A stretch of DNA of 64,000 bases, from assembly GCA_963678215.1 (NCBI GenBank), contig OY782758.1, positions 1,302,001-1,366,000 of the forward strand. The letters are read 5' to 3'. Origin of the DNA: Thiobius zoothamnicola (GTDB taxonomy: Bacteria > Pseudomonadota > Gammaproteobacteria > Chromatiales > Chromatiaceae). Positions 17,197 through 23,785 of the stretch are shown here, in pieces. How positions within the stretch are numbered: the first letter of the stretch is position 1; each line of letters starts with the position of its first letter. Both the position numbers and the translations under genes were made by a program. Below the pieces are notes generated by a model. The model searched no databases, was not told where the DNA came from, and saw only the letters and a list, made by a program, of their open reading frames with translations.

Positions 17197-18322
17197 TACC
17201 GATCTTAGATGAAAAAGTGGTTTAAGACTATTTTGTAAATCTCTGGATAGAAATAGAATTCTACCGTATGAAATCATACCGACTTGACATGAGTGAATTG
17301 AATTCACTCAAAAGTCTTCATAGCCGAACACGGGAAAGGCGTTACGCTGACCGCCTGAAAGACGTGATTTTGCTGGGTCGTGGTTAGTCTACAGAAGATG
17401 TCGCAGCAGCCTTGCTGATTGACCGTGATACGGTGCGGAAATACTACCAATATTATGCGTCAGGCGGCACAGGACGTCTGTTGTTAATGGGCTACCAAGG
17501 AAGCCAACGCATACTGACCGATGAACAAATCGATGAATTGGATGCACACTGGCAAGAGACGCTACACCAAACGGCCAAAGAGGTATTGCAATTTGTCCGA
17601 AAACACTGGGATGTGACCTATAACCTCAGCGGGATAACCGCCTTACTCCATCGTCTGGGGTACATGTATAAAAAGCCCAAAACTGTACCGGGTAAAGCCG
17701 ACGCACAGGCACAAGAAGCTTTTCTGGTTGCGTACGAGAAACTCAAGAAAAACAAAGAGAAAAATGACCCCATCTACTTCATGGATGCGACCCATCCGCG
17801 TCACAACCCTGTCTTGGGTTATGGCTGGATCAAATGCGGCACAGAACGACCCATACCAAGCAATACAGGACGTCAGCGGTTGAATACCAACGGAGTAATT
17901 AACCTATCGAATTTGCGCCCCATTGTCCGTTTTGATAACACCATCAATGCGGCATCAACCCTTGCACTCTTTAAGCAAATCGAAACGGCGAACAAGAAGG
18001 CTGGAAAGATTGACATTATTTGTGACAACGCCCGATATTACCGTTCAAAAGACGTGCGAAAATACCTGGAAAAATCAAAGATTACGTTGGTTTTCCTACC
18101 GTCTTATGCACCCAACCTGAATTTGATTGAGCGTTATTGGAAGTTTTTCAAAAAGAAAGTCTTATACAACCGATACTTTGAAACGTTTGATGAATGTAAA
18201 GTAGCTTGCGAGGCGTTCTTCAAGAACTCAACTGCCCATGTGAATGAATTGCGTTCGTTACTGACGGAAAACTTCCAAATTCCGGGTGCGCGCTAAGTCG
18301 GTAAATTCATTTGTGATTGGTA
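17197..18322 (+). mobile_element. IS630-family insertion sequence with imperfect terminal repeats and TA target site
   Basis: About 1.13 kb. The left end TACCGATCTTAGATGAA and the right end (reverse strand) TACCAATCACAAATGAA match at about 13 of 17 positions. Both ends are flanked by TA (17195-17196 and 18323-18324), the target duplicated by IS630/Tc1-type elements. It contains one transposase frame broken by an amber codon. It separates the 213-residue cassette-type ORF (18331-18972) from the DUF6973 gene. Confidence 0.75.
17268..18296 (+). pseudogene. IS630-family transposase interrupted by an in-frame amber codon
   Basis: Starting at ATG 17268 the frame encodes MKSYRLDMSELNSLKSLHSR, an N-terminal HTH, until TAG at 17385-17387, and then continues in the same frame as STEDVAAALLIDRDTVRKYY to 18296. 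The DDE catalytic part is complete: DATHPRHNPVLGYGWIKCG, ICDNARYY and LPSYAPNLNLIERYW. A single base change (for example TGG to TAG) would explain the stop. The element is therefore probably immobile unless the amber codon is suppressed or an internal start gives a working protein. Confidence 0.8.
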
Positions 18323-18330
18323 TATGTTTT

Positions 18331-18972
18331 TTATTTCTTATCTGTAATGGCTTCGATTCCACGAATAGTAAATTGCCCTGAATATAAAGGAGATTTATAG
18401 CGCACTTTCGTAACTTTTGTTGCCGAGCTTATTAATGCATAAACGGCATCAGCTAAGCCTTCCTCTTTGTATGCGACTGAGTCTTCGTTGCTATACGGCA
18501 TATCAGGATTGCTAGTAATACAGTCTACTTTAGGGTGGTTAATTTGATTCAGGTATGAATAAAACGCATTCTTTGCTATGGCTAATCCATATTCTCTCCA
18601 AGCGTACTTCTTACCCCAATAGTATCCGTCGGTAGCATTGTGATTAACTCGGGCATCATTTTTTTGCTTATTGATTTCATGTTTGCCTTCAGACAACTTT
18701 GTTGCGTAGAGATAACTGAGCATTGGGTTTACCTCTGTATTTCTTGAAAGACAGGATAGCTCAATTACTTTATTGCCGTGAGAGTCCTCATAGGAACCAA
18801 TATTGTAGCGTTCACCTTCGATAACTTCGGGGGTTCCGTTCCCTTCAAACCGATAAGTGGTATCAGTAGTGGCTGGCTTGAACGAATGCAGGAACTTATT
18901 GCCACTGATTGGAGTGATTTTGTAGTCACTTACAATAAGATCGTGAATAGTTTTCAGTTCTCTAGATTTCAT
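18331..18972 (-). CDS. Hypothetical protein of the attC cluster
   Basis: 213 residues, no recognised family, no signal peptide or membrane helix; mixed alpha/beta composition with many Lys, Asn and Tyr. It begins 28 bases after attC1 on the minus strand, the layout of a cassette ORF. Its stop (18331) is 9 bases from the right end of the IS630 element. Before that insertion the DUF6973 start codon would have been only about 17 bases downstream, so the two may once have been one operon. It is AT-rich compared with core genes. Function unknown. Confidence 0.65.
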   Translation of the reverse strand: MKSRELKTIHDLIVSDYKITPISGNKFLHSFKPATTDTTYRFEGNGTPEVIEGERYNIGSYEDSHGNKVIELSCLSRNTEVNPMLSYLYATKLSEGKHEINKQKNDARVNHNATDGYYWGKKYAWREYGLAIAKNAFYSYLNQINHPKVDCITSNPDMPYSNEDSVAYKEEGLADAVYALISSATKVTKVRYKSPLYSGQFTIRGIEAITDKK

Positions 18973-18999
18973 TTAATGCTCCATGCTGCTTTTCTTAAA

Positions 19000-19054
19000 C
19001 ATAACGCCTCAATCAGTCGACGCGTCAGCGATCGGCTGGATTGATTTGTTATGG
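19000..19054 (-). repeat. attC site 1 (integron recombination site)
   Basis: On the minus strand it reads CATAACAAATCAATCCAG ... CTGATTGAGGCGTTATG. The outer cores CATAAC and GTTATG are complementary, the inner arms AATCAATCCAG and CTGATTG pair with unpaired bases, and GCGTTATG/TAACAA match attC core boxes. The stop codon of ORF 19009-19635 falls inside it, typical of integron cassettes. Confidence 0.8.
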
Positions 19055-19635
19055 CCTTCTAGCAGCTCCTCGACATCATATGCAAATCCATTGCGAATAT
19101 AGCCTCTAGTTCTATCTTCACTGCCCCACATGTCATTCACATAAGCGTTTACTTCACCAAACCTAAAGTGGCTGCTTTTAGACACTCTTTGATTTTTGTT
19201 GCTCGGGCTGGCAATTACTGCGAATAGCAAGCTTCCTATCAAAGCTGTAGGAAACTGCATTTTTCCATCTACCATTGCAATATAGTTTTCATTGATGAAA
19301 TTTACCTTTTCTGGCATTTCCCCTTCATGTAGCAATGAGCAACGCAGAACGCTATAGACAATATCTTCAAAGCTAGTCATTCCATTTGGGTAGCCGTCAC
19401 TTGAAAATTCAAACTTAAAGTCTTTACACGTCGATGGAGTTCCGTTGGTAAGTGACCACATTACAAATGGCAAATTCTCTCTCAAGAACTTCTTGCACCT
19501 AAAGGATGTTTTCTTTCCAGGGTATTCCTTCTTTGCTGTACCATCGATGGCAATGGAGAGCTGGATGAAGGCATTTTCAGCATCCCTTATCTCAAGCTTA
19601 TTAATACACTCTTGGACTCTTTCACCTACAGACAT
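19009..19635 (-). CDS. Hypothetical cassette-encoded protein
   Basis: 208 residues, cytoplasmic by composition. No family assigned with confidence; YPGKKTSFRCKKFLRENLPF, a central CSLLHEGEMPEKVNFI and an LLFAVIASPSN stretch resemble proteins often found in integron cassettes and next to mobile DNA. Its last residues, SIQPIADASTD, are encoded by the attC site itself. The ORF is flanked by attC2 upstream and attC1 downstream in the same orientation, so it forms one complete gene cassette (about 19000-19652). Confidence 0.7.
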   Translation of the reverse strand: MSVGERVQECINKLEIRDAENAFIQLSIAIDGTAKKEYPGKKTSFRCKKFLRENLPFVMWSLTNGTPSTCKDFKFEFSSDGYPNGMTSFEDIVYSVLRCSLLHEGEMPEKVNFINENYIAMVDGKMQFPTALIGSLLFAVIASPSNKNQRVSKSSHFRFGEVNAYVNDMWGSEDRTRGYIRNGFAYDVEELLEGHNKSIQPIADASTD

Positions 19636-19651
19636 TCAGTGCTCCTTGAGC

Positions 19652-19749
19652 CATAACGCCGCGCACATGGGCGGCCGAAACGAAGCAAAGCGCAGTGTAA
19701 GCCGTCCCAGCCCGCGCTCTTCAGCGGGCGAATGCTGCGCCTTGTTACA
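19652..19749 (-). repeat. attC site 2
   Basis: About 98 bases. Minus strand: GTAACAAGGCGCAGCAT at the upstream end and ATGTGCGCGGCGTTATG at the downstream end. The arms GGCGCAGCAT and ATGTGCGC pair with one unpaired base, with TAACAA and GCGTTATG cores. The long GC-rich centre contains CCCGCTGAAGAGCGCGGG. It immediately follows ORF 19756-20199. Confidence 0.75.
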
Positions 19750-19755
19750 ACTGTT

Positions 19756-20199
19756 TTAGCAATGAATCTTAAAGGATTCGTTTTCTTTTGATATTAGCTC
19801 TACATTAAAAATAACTTCGTCATTCAGAGCTTCGTACTGTTCAGCTGTTAACCCTGGCCATAGATCTTCGGACGTGATCATTGGTAAAAACTTTTCAGAA
19901 TAGGCGGCCTTAAAGCCTGAACACTGCTCATCAGTCATATACTTGGCCTTACCAACAAAAGACATTACGAAGGATAGATTCTCTCCAGACTCTTTTAAGC
20001 TAAATTTTTTGATATTAAATTCAGACCCTTTAACCCATTCATCTTGAAGCTTCTCAGTTAAGATAAATGTAAGAAATTCCAACTGCAACTTTCCTACATC
20101 ATACTTACTTGCAGGAGTTGACTTTAATATCTCCATTGTTCCTGCAGACGCCAATGACGATAAAGAAGCGGCTAATACAAGTAATACTGCCTTGATCAT
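19756..20199 (-). CDS. Exported hypothetical protein (cassette ORF)
   Basis: 147 residues with a clear Sec signal peptide (MIKAVLLVLAASLSSLASAG, cleavage near ASA-G). The mature part is acidic and soluble, with two Cys (EQCSGF and the final HC) that could form a disulfide in the periplasm. No family recognised. The stop is 6 bases from attC2 and the start lies 34 bases after attC3, so it is a complete cassette in the same orientation as its neighbours. Function unknown. Confidence 0.7.
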   Translation of the reverse strand: MIKAVLLVLAASLSSLASAGTMEILKSTPASKYDVGKLQLEFLTFILTEKLQDEWVKGSEFNIKKFSLKESGENLSFVMSFVGKAKYMTDEQCSGFKAAYSEKFLPMITSEDLWPGLTAEQYEALNDEVIFNVELISKENESFKIHC

Positions 20200-20233
20200 A
20201 TTTATTCCTTAGTTTTAAGTTTCTCGTTGTGAG

Positions 20234-20302
20234 TTGTAACGCCCAGCTCAGCGGGCAATTGGAGCGCAGCGTAAATTGTTCCGCTGCAGCTGCTTGTTAA
20301 AC
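20234..20302 (-). repeat. attC site 3
   Basis: Minus strand: GTTTAACAAGCAGCTGCAG ... CTGAGCTGGGCGTTACAA. Cores GTTTAAC and GCGTTAC, arms GCAGCTGCAG and CTGAGCTG pairing with bulges, and a roughly 32-base loop region. The stop codon TAA of ORF 20297-20947 lies inside the GTTTAAC core. Second-best attC match in the window. Confidence 0.8.
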
Positions 20303-20947
20303 GATGCCAAGTTCACGCTTCATCTCCCTGAACATTTTTTCTTGGATATCAATTAGCTCTTTCCCTGATTCAGAAAACTCTTCCTCCATGAACTTTTGGA
20401 CATAAGTGTTCGTTTCGTTGGGCTGGGCAATAAACTGAGCGGCATTAGAATTCATCCAGTTGAGAAACTCGACTGTTTTTTCCTGTGCTTGCTCAAGTAA
20501 GACAATATAATCATCAAAAATTAATAATAAATCTTCTCCAGCTTCGAGTCGAAGCCCCCCAATTTCATTTTTAAAAGTAAGGAACTGATCTGAAATATCG
20601 CTTTGCAGTGCGAATATACTTTTAATATAACTCAGTGTATTTTCATCTGATGGATTTTGTATCAGATCAAGAATCCCTTCTTGAAATGACTTGAAAAGCA
20701 CTTTCCTTGAGCTTGTCGAATACGAATCCATCATAGAGTAGTATTTTTTATACTGTGCGAGTTTCCCTTCATATAAACGCTTCTTTTTATCTAAGTCGTA
20801 TTCAAGATCTTTTTTTAAATGTTCAAGGTCTTGATCATATTCATGCTTGATCGATTGTTTCAAGCGTTCCTTAATCCAAAAGATACCTATGACATTCACA
20901 AAGCCAGCCACAATTGCAGAAGTTGTAATTGTTGTAGTGAAGTCCAA
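20297..20947 (-). CDS. Membrane-anchored coiled-coil protein (cassette ORF)
   Basis: 216 residues. One N-terminal membrane helix (about 8-26, ITTSAIVAGFVNVIGIFWI) is followed by a strongly charged helix (about 30-65, many Lys, Glu, Asp) likely to form a coiled coil, and then an all-helical acidic domain. No enzymatic motif. Proteins of this layout are common in integron cassettes and near defence genes, but I assign no function. Its stop codon is in attC3 and a degenerate attC4 precedes its start. Confidence 0.7.
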   Translation of the reverse strand: MDFTTTITTSAIVAGFVNVIGIFWIKERLKQSIKHEYDQDLEHLKKDLEYDLDKKKRLYEGKLAQYKKYYSMMDSYSTSSRKVLFKSFQEGILDLIQNPSDENTLSYIKSIFALQSDISDQFLTFKNEIGGLRLEAGEDLLLIFDDYIVLLEQAQEKTVEFLNWMNSNAAQFIAQPNETNTYVQKFMEEEFSESGKELIDIQEKMFREMKRELGIV

Positions 20948-20961
20948 TCGATGCTCCTATT

Positions 20962-21011
20962 CGTTTAACAGCCTGTTTTAAGGGACTTCGTCCCACAAAA
21001 CAAGATTATAA
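20962..21011 (-). repeat. attC site 4 (degenerate candidate)
   Basis: Minus strand: CTTGTTTTGTGGGAC, GAA loop, GTCCCTTAAAACAGG, then CTGTTAAACG. The 15-base stem has about three mismatches, and the downstream core GTTAAAC is good. The upstream core is poor (ATAATC instead of a YAAC form), so it may be decayed or a different hairpin. Confidence 0.45.
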
Positions 21012-21049
21012 GGTTTCCCGCTAATTCTGCGGGGATTTCCTCAAATGTT

Positions 21050-21271
21050 TCATTTAACTGTTTGTTCTTCATAAGAAAATCTCTCTTTCCCCGCAAGTTG
21101 ATATTCAATTAACCGCGCGAAACTCCCCTCCATTCGTCCTCCTTTTGTACTATATGCCGTAACAGCAAAGAAAAACCGCATTATTTGATCCTGCTCAATC
21201 GGCAATCCGGCAAAAAACGTAGCTTGATCGCTGATAGGCTCAATGTCAGCGAGCGGACGTTTAAGCGACAT
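21050..21271 (-). CDS. Short hypothetical ORF whose start abuts an IS1595 element
   Basis: 73 residues, MSLKRPLADIEPISDQATFF at the start, soluble, no family recognised. Its ATG occupies 21269-21271, and the IS1595 terminal repeat begins at 21272, so its promoter and ribosome site have been displaced by the insertion. The matching upstream DNA is at 22280-22300, next to attC5. It may be the intact ORF of a small cassette now without its leader, or the C-terminal remnant of a longer gene. Expression is doubtful. Confidence 0.4.
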   Translation of the reverse strand: MSLKRPLADIEPISDQATFFAGLPIEQDQIMRFFFAVTAYSTKGGRMEGSFARLIEYQLAGKERFSYEEQTVK

Positions 21272-22279
21272 GGGTATCCGCTTACCTCAGGCCATCAAGC
21301 GACAAGGCTGCGTTTTTTTGACCAAATCACGCTGCGTTAACGGTGAATGCTGAACCAAGAACTGTCGCGTTCGTGCAGCGAGTCGGCCCACGCCATGAGT
21401 CTTTCTTCGGTTATACCGGAAAGAGAATTCATCCAGATAAGCCTGGAGGTGTTTACTGCTCACCGCACCATGGTGCGTAGCCAGTAACCAACGCTTCAAA
21501 TTCGAGATAGCCCAGTGACATTGCTGTAACGAATCCTTGATCTGTTTTTCAAGCTTGTCCTGCACCATAGCGGCATGAAGTCGACCGGACAGCGCCAAAG
21601 CGTTATAACTGGCCAGTCCATCACTGATCACGATGGCCTGCTCGTCGATTTCATGGCCGACAAAGCGCTTAATCGAACTCTGATCATTCGAGGGAGCTTG
21701 GGCAAAGCGAATACGCCCCCCTCTCTCAGCTCCTACCAAAGCGACTGATTTTGTTGAACCTTTTCCGCCAATGAAGCCCTCATCTATCTCAACAACGCCC
21801 GCCAAGGGTTGAGGGTCTTGATCGACCAATGCTCGCCGAATCTTGTGCAGCCATGTCCAAGCTGTCTCGTAGGAGCCAAAGCCCATGACGCGCTGCAAGT
21901 CTTTTGCGGAGATACCATGCTTATGCACACACACTTCCCAAATGGCGCGAAACCACAGGGAGAGTGGCTTACGTGTGCCATTCATGAGGGTACCTGCGGT
22001 AATACGGGTTGGGTGACCGCAGTCCGCACATTCGAAGCGTTTTCCGGCGCGAATGACCCTGGTTTTCTTACACCCACATCGGGGACAAATCGGCTGACCA
22101 CCCCAGCGAACTTGTAGAAGATAGTCACGGCAGGAAGCCTCATCGGGGAAGCGTTGGTTGAGCTCGGGAAGGGTTTTGGGAAACGACTTCCATAGGGCAT
22201 CATGGTGCGTGTCAGACATTTTGCTATCTCATTGATTTTATTTATCTATTGTCTCAAAGCCGGAACAAAGCGGATAACC
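21272..22279 (-). mobile_element. IS1595-family insertion sequence
   Basis: 1008 bases bounded by inverted repeats: GGGTATCCGCTTACCTCAGG at 21272 and, on the other strand from 22279, GGTTATCCGCTTTGTTCCGG. The single transposase gene fills it. Flanks (AGCGACAT left, ATGCCCGC right) show no clear 8-base target duplication, so the element may have arisen by recombination or the duplication has decayed. Confidence 0.75.
21287..22219 (-). CDS. IS1595-family transposase
   Basis: 310 residues, intact. An N-terminal zinc ribbon (CPRCGCKKTRVIRAGKRFEC followed by ADC) is followed by an HTH-like segment (LQRVMGFGSYETAWTWLHKI) and a DDE-type ISXO2/IS1595 domain: VEIDEGFIGGK, ISDGLASYNAL, the CHWAISNLKRWLLATHHGAV region and a C-terminal FSFRYNRRKTHGVG. 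Start ATG at 22219 leaves about 60 bases to the element's terminal repeat. It catalyses cut-and-paste or copy transposition of its own element; no passenger genes are present. Confidence 0.9.
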   Translation of the reverse strand: MSDTHHDALWKSFPKTLPELNQRFPDEASCRDYLLQVRWGGQPICPRCGCKKTRVIRAGKRFECADCGHPTRITAGTLMNGTRKPLSLWFRAIWEVCVHKHGISAKDLQRVMGFGSYETAWTWLHKIRRALVDQDPQPLAGVVEIDEGFIGGKGSTKSVALVGAERGGRIRFAQAPSNDQSSIKRFVGHEIDEQAIVISDGLASYNALALSGRLHAAMVQDKLEKQIKDSLQQCHWAISNLKRWLLATHHGAVSSKHLQAYLDEFSFRYNRRKTHGVGRLAARTRQFLVQHSPLTQRDLVKKTQPCRLMA

Positions 22280-22295
22280 ATGCCCGCGAGCGGTC

Positions 22296-22367
22296 GTCTT
22301 AACGCCTAGCTCACCGGAAAAATGCGAGCGTAGCGAGTATTTTTTTCCGGTGGAGCTACTTGTGAGC
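22296..22367 (-). repeat. attC site 5
   Basis: Minus strand: GCTCACAAGTAGCTCCACCGG, a roughly 29-base centre, then CCGGTGAGCTAGGCGTTAAGAC. The inner arms TAGCTCCACCGG and CCGGTGAGCTA pair with one unpaired base, and GCGTTAAGAC is a good downstream core. The upstream core has CAC in place of the usual AAC. It marks the upstream limit of the recognised array. Confidence 0.7.
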
Positions 22368-22420
22368 TTTTGTATTCAGATTTATTCTATTTACTAAATT
22401 AGTAAAACAGGATGCTAACC

Positions 22421-22660
22421 ATGTCAAAGGCCATAACATTAAGACTGAATGATGATGTCTATTCAAAGTTCAAGGCTTTTGCAGCAAGTGATAATCGCAG
22501 CCTTTAAAATTTTATTGAAACATCTGTTTTACGATGTATCTCAGAAAGTGAATATATTGATGAATTTGAAATGGCGGAGATTGAAAGCAACAAAGCATTG
22601 CAGGCCAGCCTCAAACGTGCCTTTAAAGATAAAAGAGGGACATTACTAAGTAATGTATAA
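22421..22660 (+). pseudogene. Antitoxin gene (ribbon-helix-helix type) with an in-frame ochre stop
   Basis: From ATG 22421 the frame encodes MSKAITLRLNDDVYSKFKAF, a CopG/RelB-like beta strand and helix, then meets TAA at 22505-22507 (after NRSL). It continues in the same frame as NFIETSVLRCISES and an acidic, helical toxin-binding tail ending 22660. TCA to TAA is the likely change. The tail overlaps the toxin start by 8 bases, as in RelBE-type operons. The antitoxin is therefore truncated to 28 residues unless there is readthrough or restart at an internal ATG. Confidence 0.75.
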
Positions 22661-22997
22661 ATTATTTGAGACTGATGAGTTTTTAAGGAGCATAGAAAAA
22701 CTACAAAAACGCGATAAGGCCTTAGTCAAAACAAAATTCAGGGAAGACGTGTACCCCAAAATAGAATTTGAACCTCATTTTGGGATTAATATTAAAAAAT
22801 TAAGAGGGTATTCTCCAAGTACATGGCGATATCAGATAAGTAGCTATAGGATATTTTATACCATTGACGAGAATGACCGGCTAATATTTTTGCTAGTAGT
22901 TGAGAGCAGAGAAAAAGCCTACCTGAATTCAAGAATAGTCGCTCTTAGCTTCTCAGGATATACTCACTCGAAGTTCTCGGAGAGAGTTAATGTCTAA
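22653..22997 (+). CDS. RelE/ParE-type toxin of a type II toxin-antitoxin pair
   Basis: 114 residues. The pattern ETDEFLRSIEKLQKRDKALV, GINIKKLRGYSP, WRYQISSYRIFYTIDENDRL and VVESREKAYL is that of the RelE/ParE superfamily (mRNA interferase or gyrase poison fold), with the basic WRYRI-like strand intact. It carries about 20 extra C-terminal residues (RIVALSFSGYTHSKFSERVN) compared with usual members. The upstream antitoxin is interrupted by a stop, so either the toxin is weak or neutralised otherwise, or the antitoxin is still made by readthrough. It overlaps the next gene by 8 bases. Confidence 0.8.
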   Translation: MYKLFETDEFLRSIEKLQKRDKALVKTKFREDVYPKIEFEPHFGINIKKLRGYSPSTWRYQISSYRIFYTIDENDRLIFLLVVESREKAYLNSRIVALSFSGYTHSKFSERVNV

Positions 22998-23400
22998 TAT
23001 TCACACGCCAACCGAGTTTTACGTGGTATTCCCCACAGATCTGTTTAGAGGAGGGACGCCAACTCAGCATAAACTTGATTATTTAAGGACCATGCCGCCC
23101 AGAAAAGCAGATCAGAGATTTGATGTCAAACTTAATCCAGAAACAGGAATGATTGACCATACATCTGGTGGCCTGAGTTTATTTAATGCGACAAATAACT
23201 CCTTTAGTCCGAATTGGTGGATGATTCCTGCAGGCACTCCGTTACCAGGCGGGTTTACACTGACAAAAGATTTCACTAATGGTAAATTCAAAGGACATTA
23301 CACCATCAGAGCTATAGCTGATATGTGGGAAAGTGATTGGAGAAGAAAACTCAAAGAATGGGCTGACGAACATGCGGTTTATGTCAAAAAAAATAAATGA
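22990..23400 (+). CDS. Tse2-like toxin (ADP-ribosyltransferase-fold family)
   Basis: 136 residues. The core TGMIDHTSGGLSLFNATNN, then WWMIPAGTPLPGGFTLTKDF and FKGHYTIRAIADMW closely follows the pattern of Pseudomonas Tse2 as I remember it (TGGTSVF, FVIPDGTDIP, HYTIMP). Tse2 is a cytoplasm-acting T6SS toxin with an ADP-ribosyltransferase-like fold, also seen as a toxin-antidote module without T6SS. It overlaps the RelE-like toxin gene by 8 bases, so all genes of this cluster are probably co-transcribed. A small acidic helical protein is encoded 9 bases downstream, matching the tse2-tsi2 order. Confidence 0.65.
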   Translation: MSNIHTPTEFYVVFPTDLFRGGTPTQHKLDYLRTMPPRKADQRFDVKLNPETGMIDHTSGGLSLFNATNNSFSPNWWMIPAGTPLPGGFTLTKDFTNGKFKGHYTIRAIADMWESDWRRKLKEWADEHAVYVKKNK

Positions 23401-23409
23401 GGCAAGAAA

Positions 23410-23586
23410 ATGTTTAATGTGATGGAGTTACGTCTGATCCGCCATGCTGTTTATAGTTCAATGGAAAATCTAAAGAAAAGATTGGAAATTGTTGATTGTG
23501 AATCAGATGAGGCTGTTGAGGCGACAAATGACTTAATGATTTACCAGAATGTGATTGATGAAATTAACGAAAGAGAGGATGTATAA
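23410..23586 (+). CDS. Small helical protein, candidate Tsi2-like antidote
   Basis: 58 residues starting MFNVMELRLIRHAVYSSMEN, nine bases after the Tse2-like gene; ribosome site GAGGCAAG. The sequence is acidic and predicted as two helices (about 5-28 and 35-55, heptad-like Leu/Ile/Val spacing). Tsi2 is a roughly 77-residue two-helix immunity protein; the pattern of hydrophobic residues and gene order fit, but identity is inferred. Without it the upstream toxin should be harmful to its host. Confidence 0.6.
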   Translation: MFNVMELRLIRHAVYSSMENLKKRLEIVDCESDEAVEATNDLMIYQNVIDEINEREDV

Positions 23587-23670
23587 TTTCCAGATCGCGT
23601 CACTCTGAGAGTGAAAGCAGGCAATTTCAGAAGTAAAATCAACCGCCTGACAACACCCTTTAGCAAGCCA

Positions 23671-23778
23671 TTGAAATTCGCTCGGGCGGAGCGCGCGAGA
23701 CAAGGCGAAAGAGCGCAGTTTACTGGACGTAAATGCGCGTTTTCAACGCCGTATCGCGCCGCATGAGTAGAATTTCAA
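23671..23778. repeat. Extragenic inverted repeat
   Basis: TTGAAATTC (23671-23679) and GAATTTCAA (23770-23778) frame about 90 bases of GC-rich DNA with CGCTCGGGCGGAGCG and further self-complementary parts. It sits between the accessory island and the vWA gene. It may be an extragenic repeat element or an old island boundary; no copies are seen elsewhere in the window. Confidence 0.4.
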
Positions 23779-23785
23779 CAATCAA

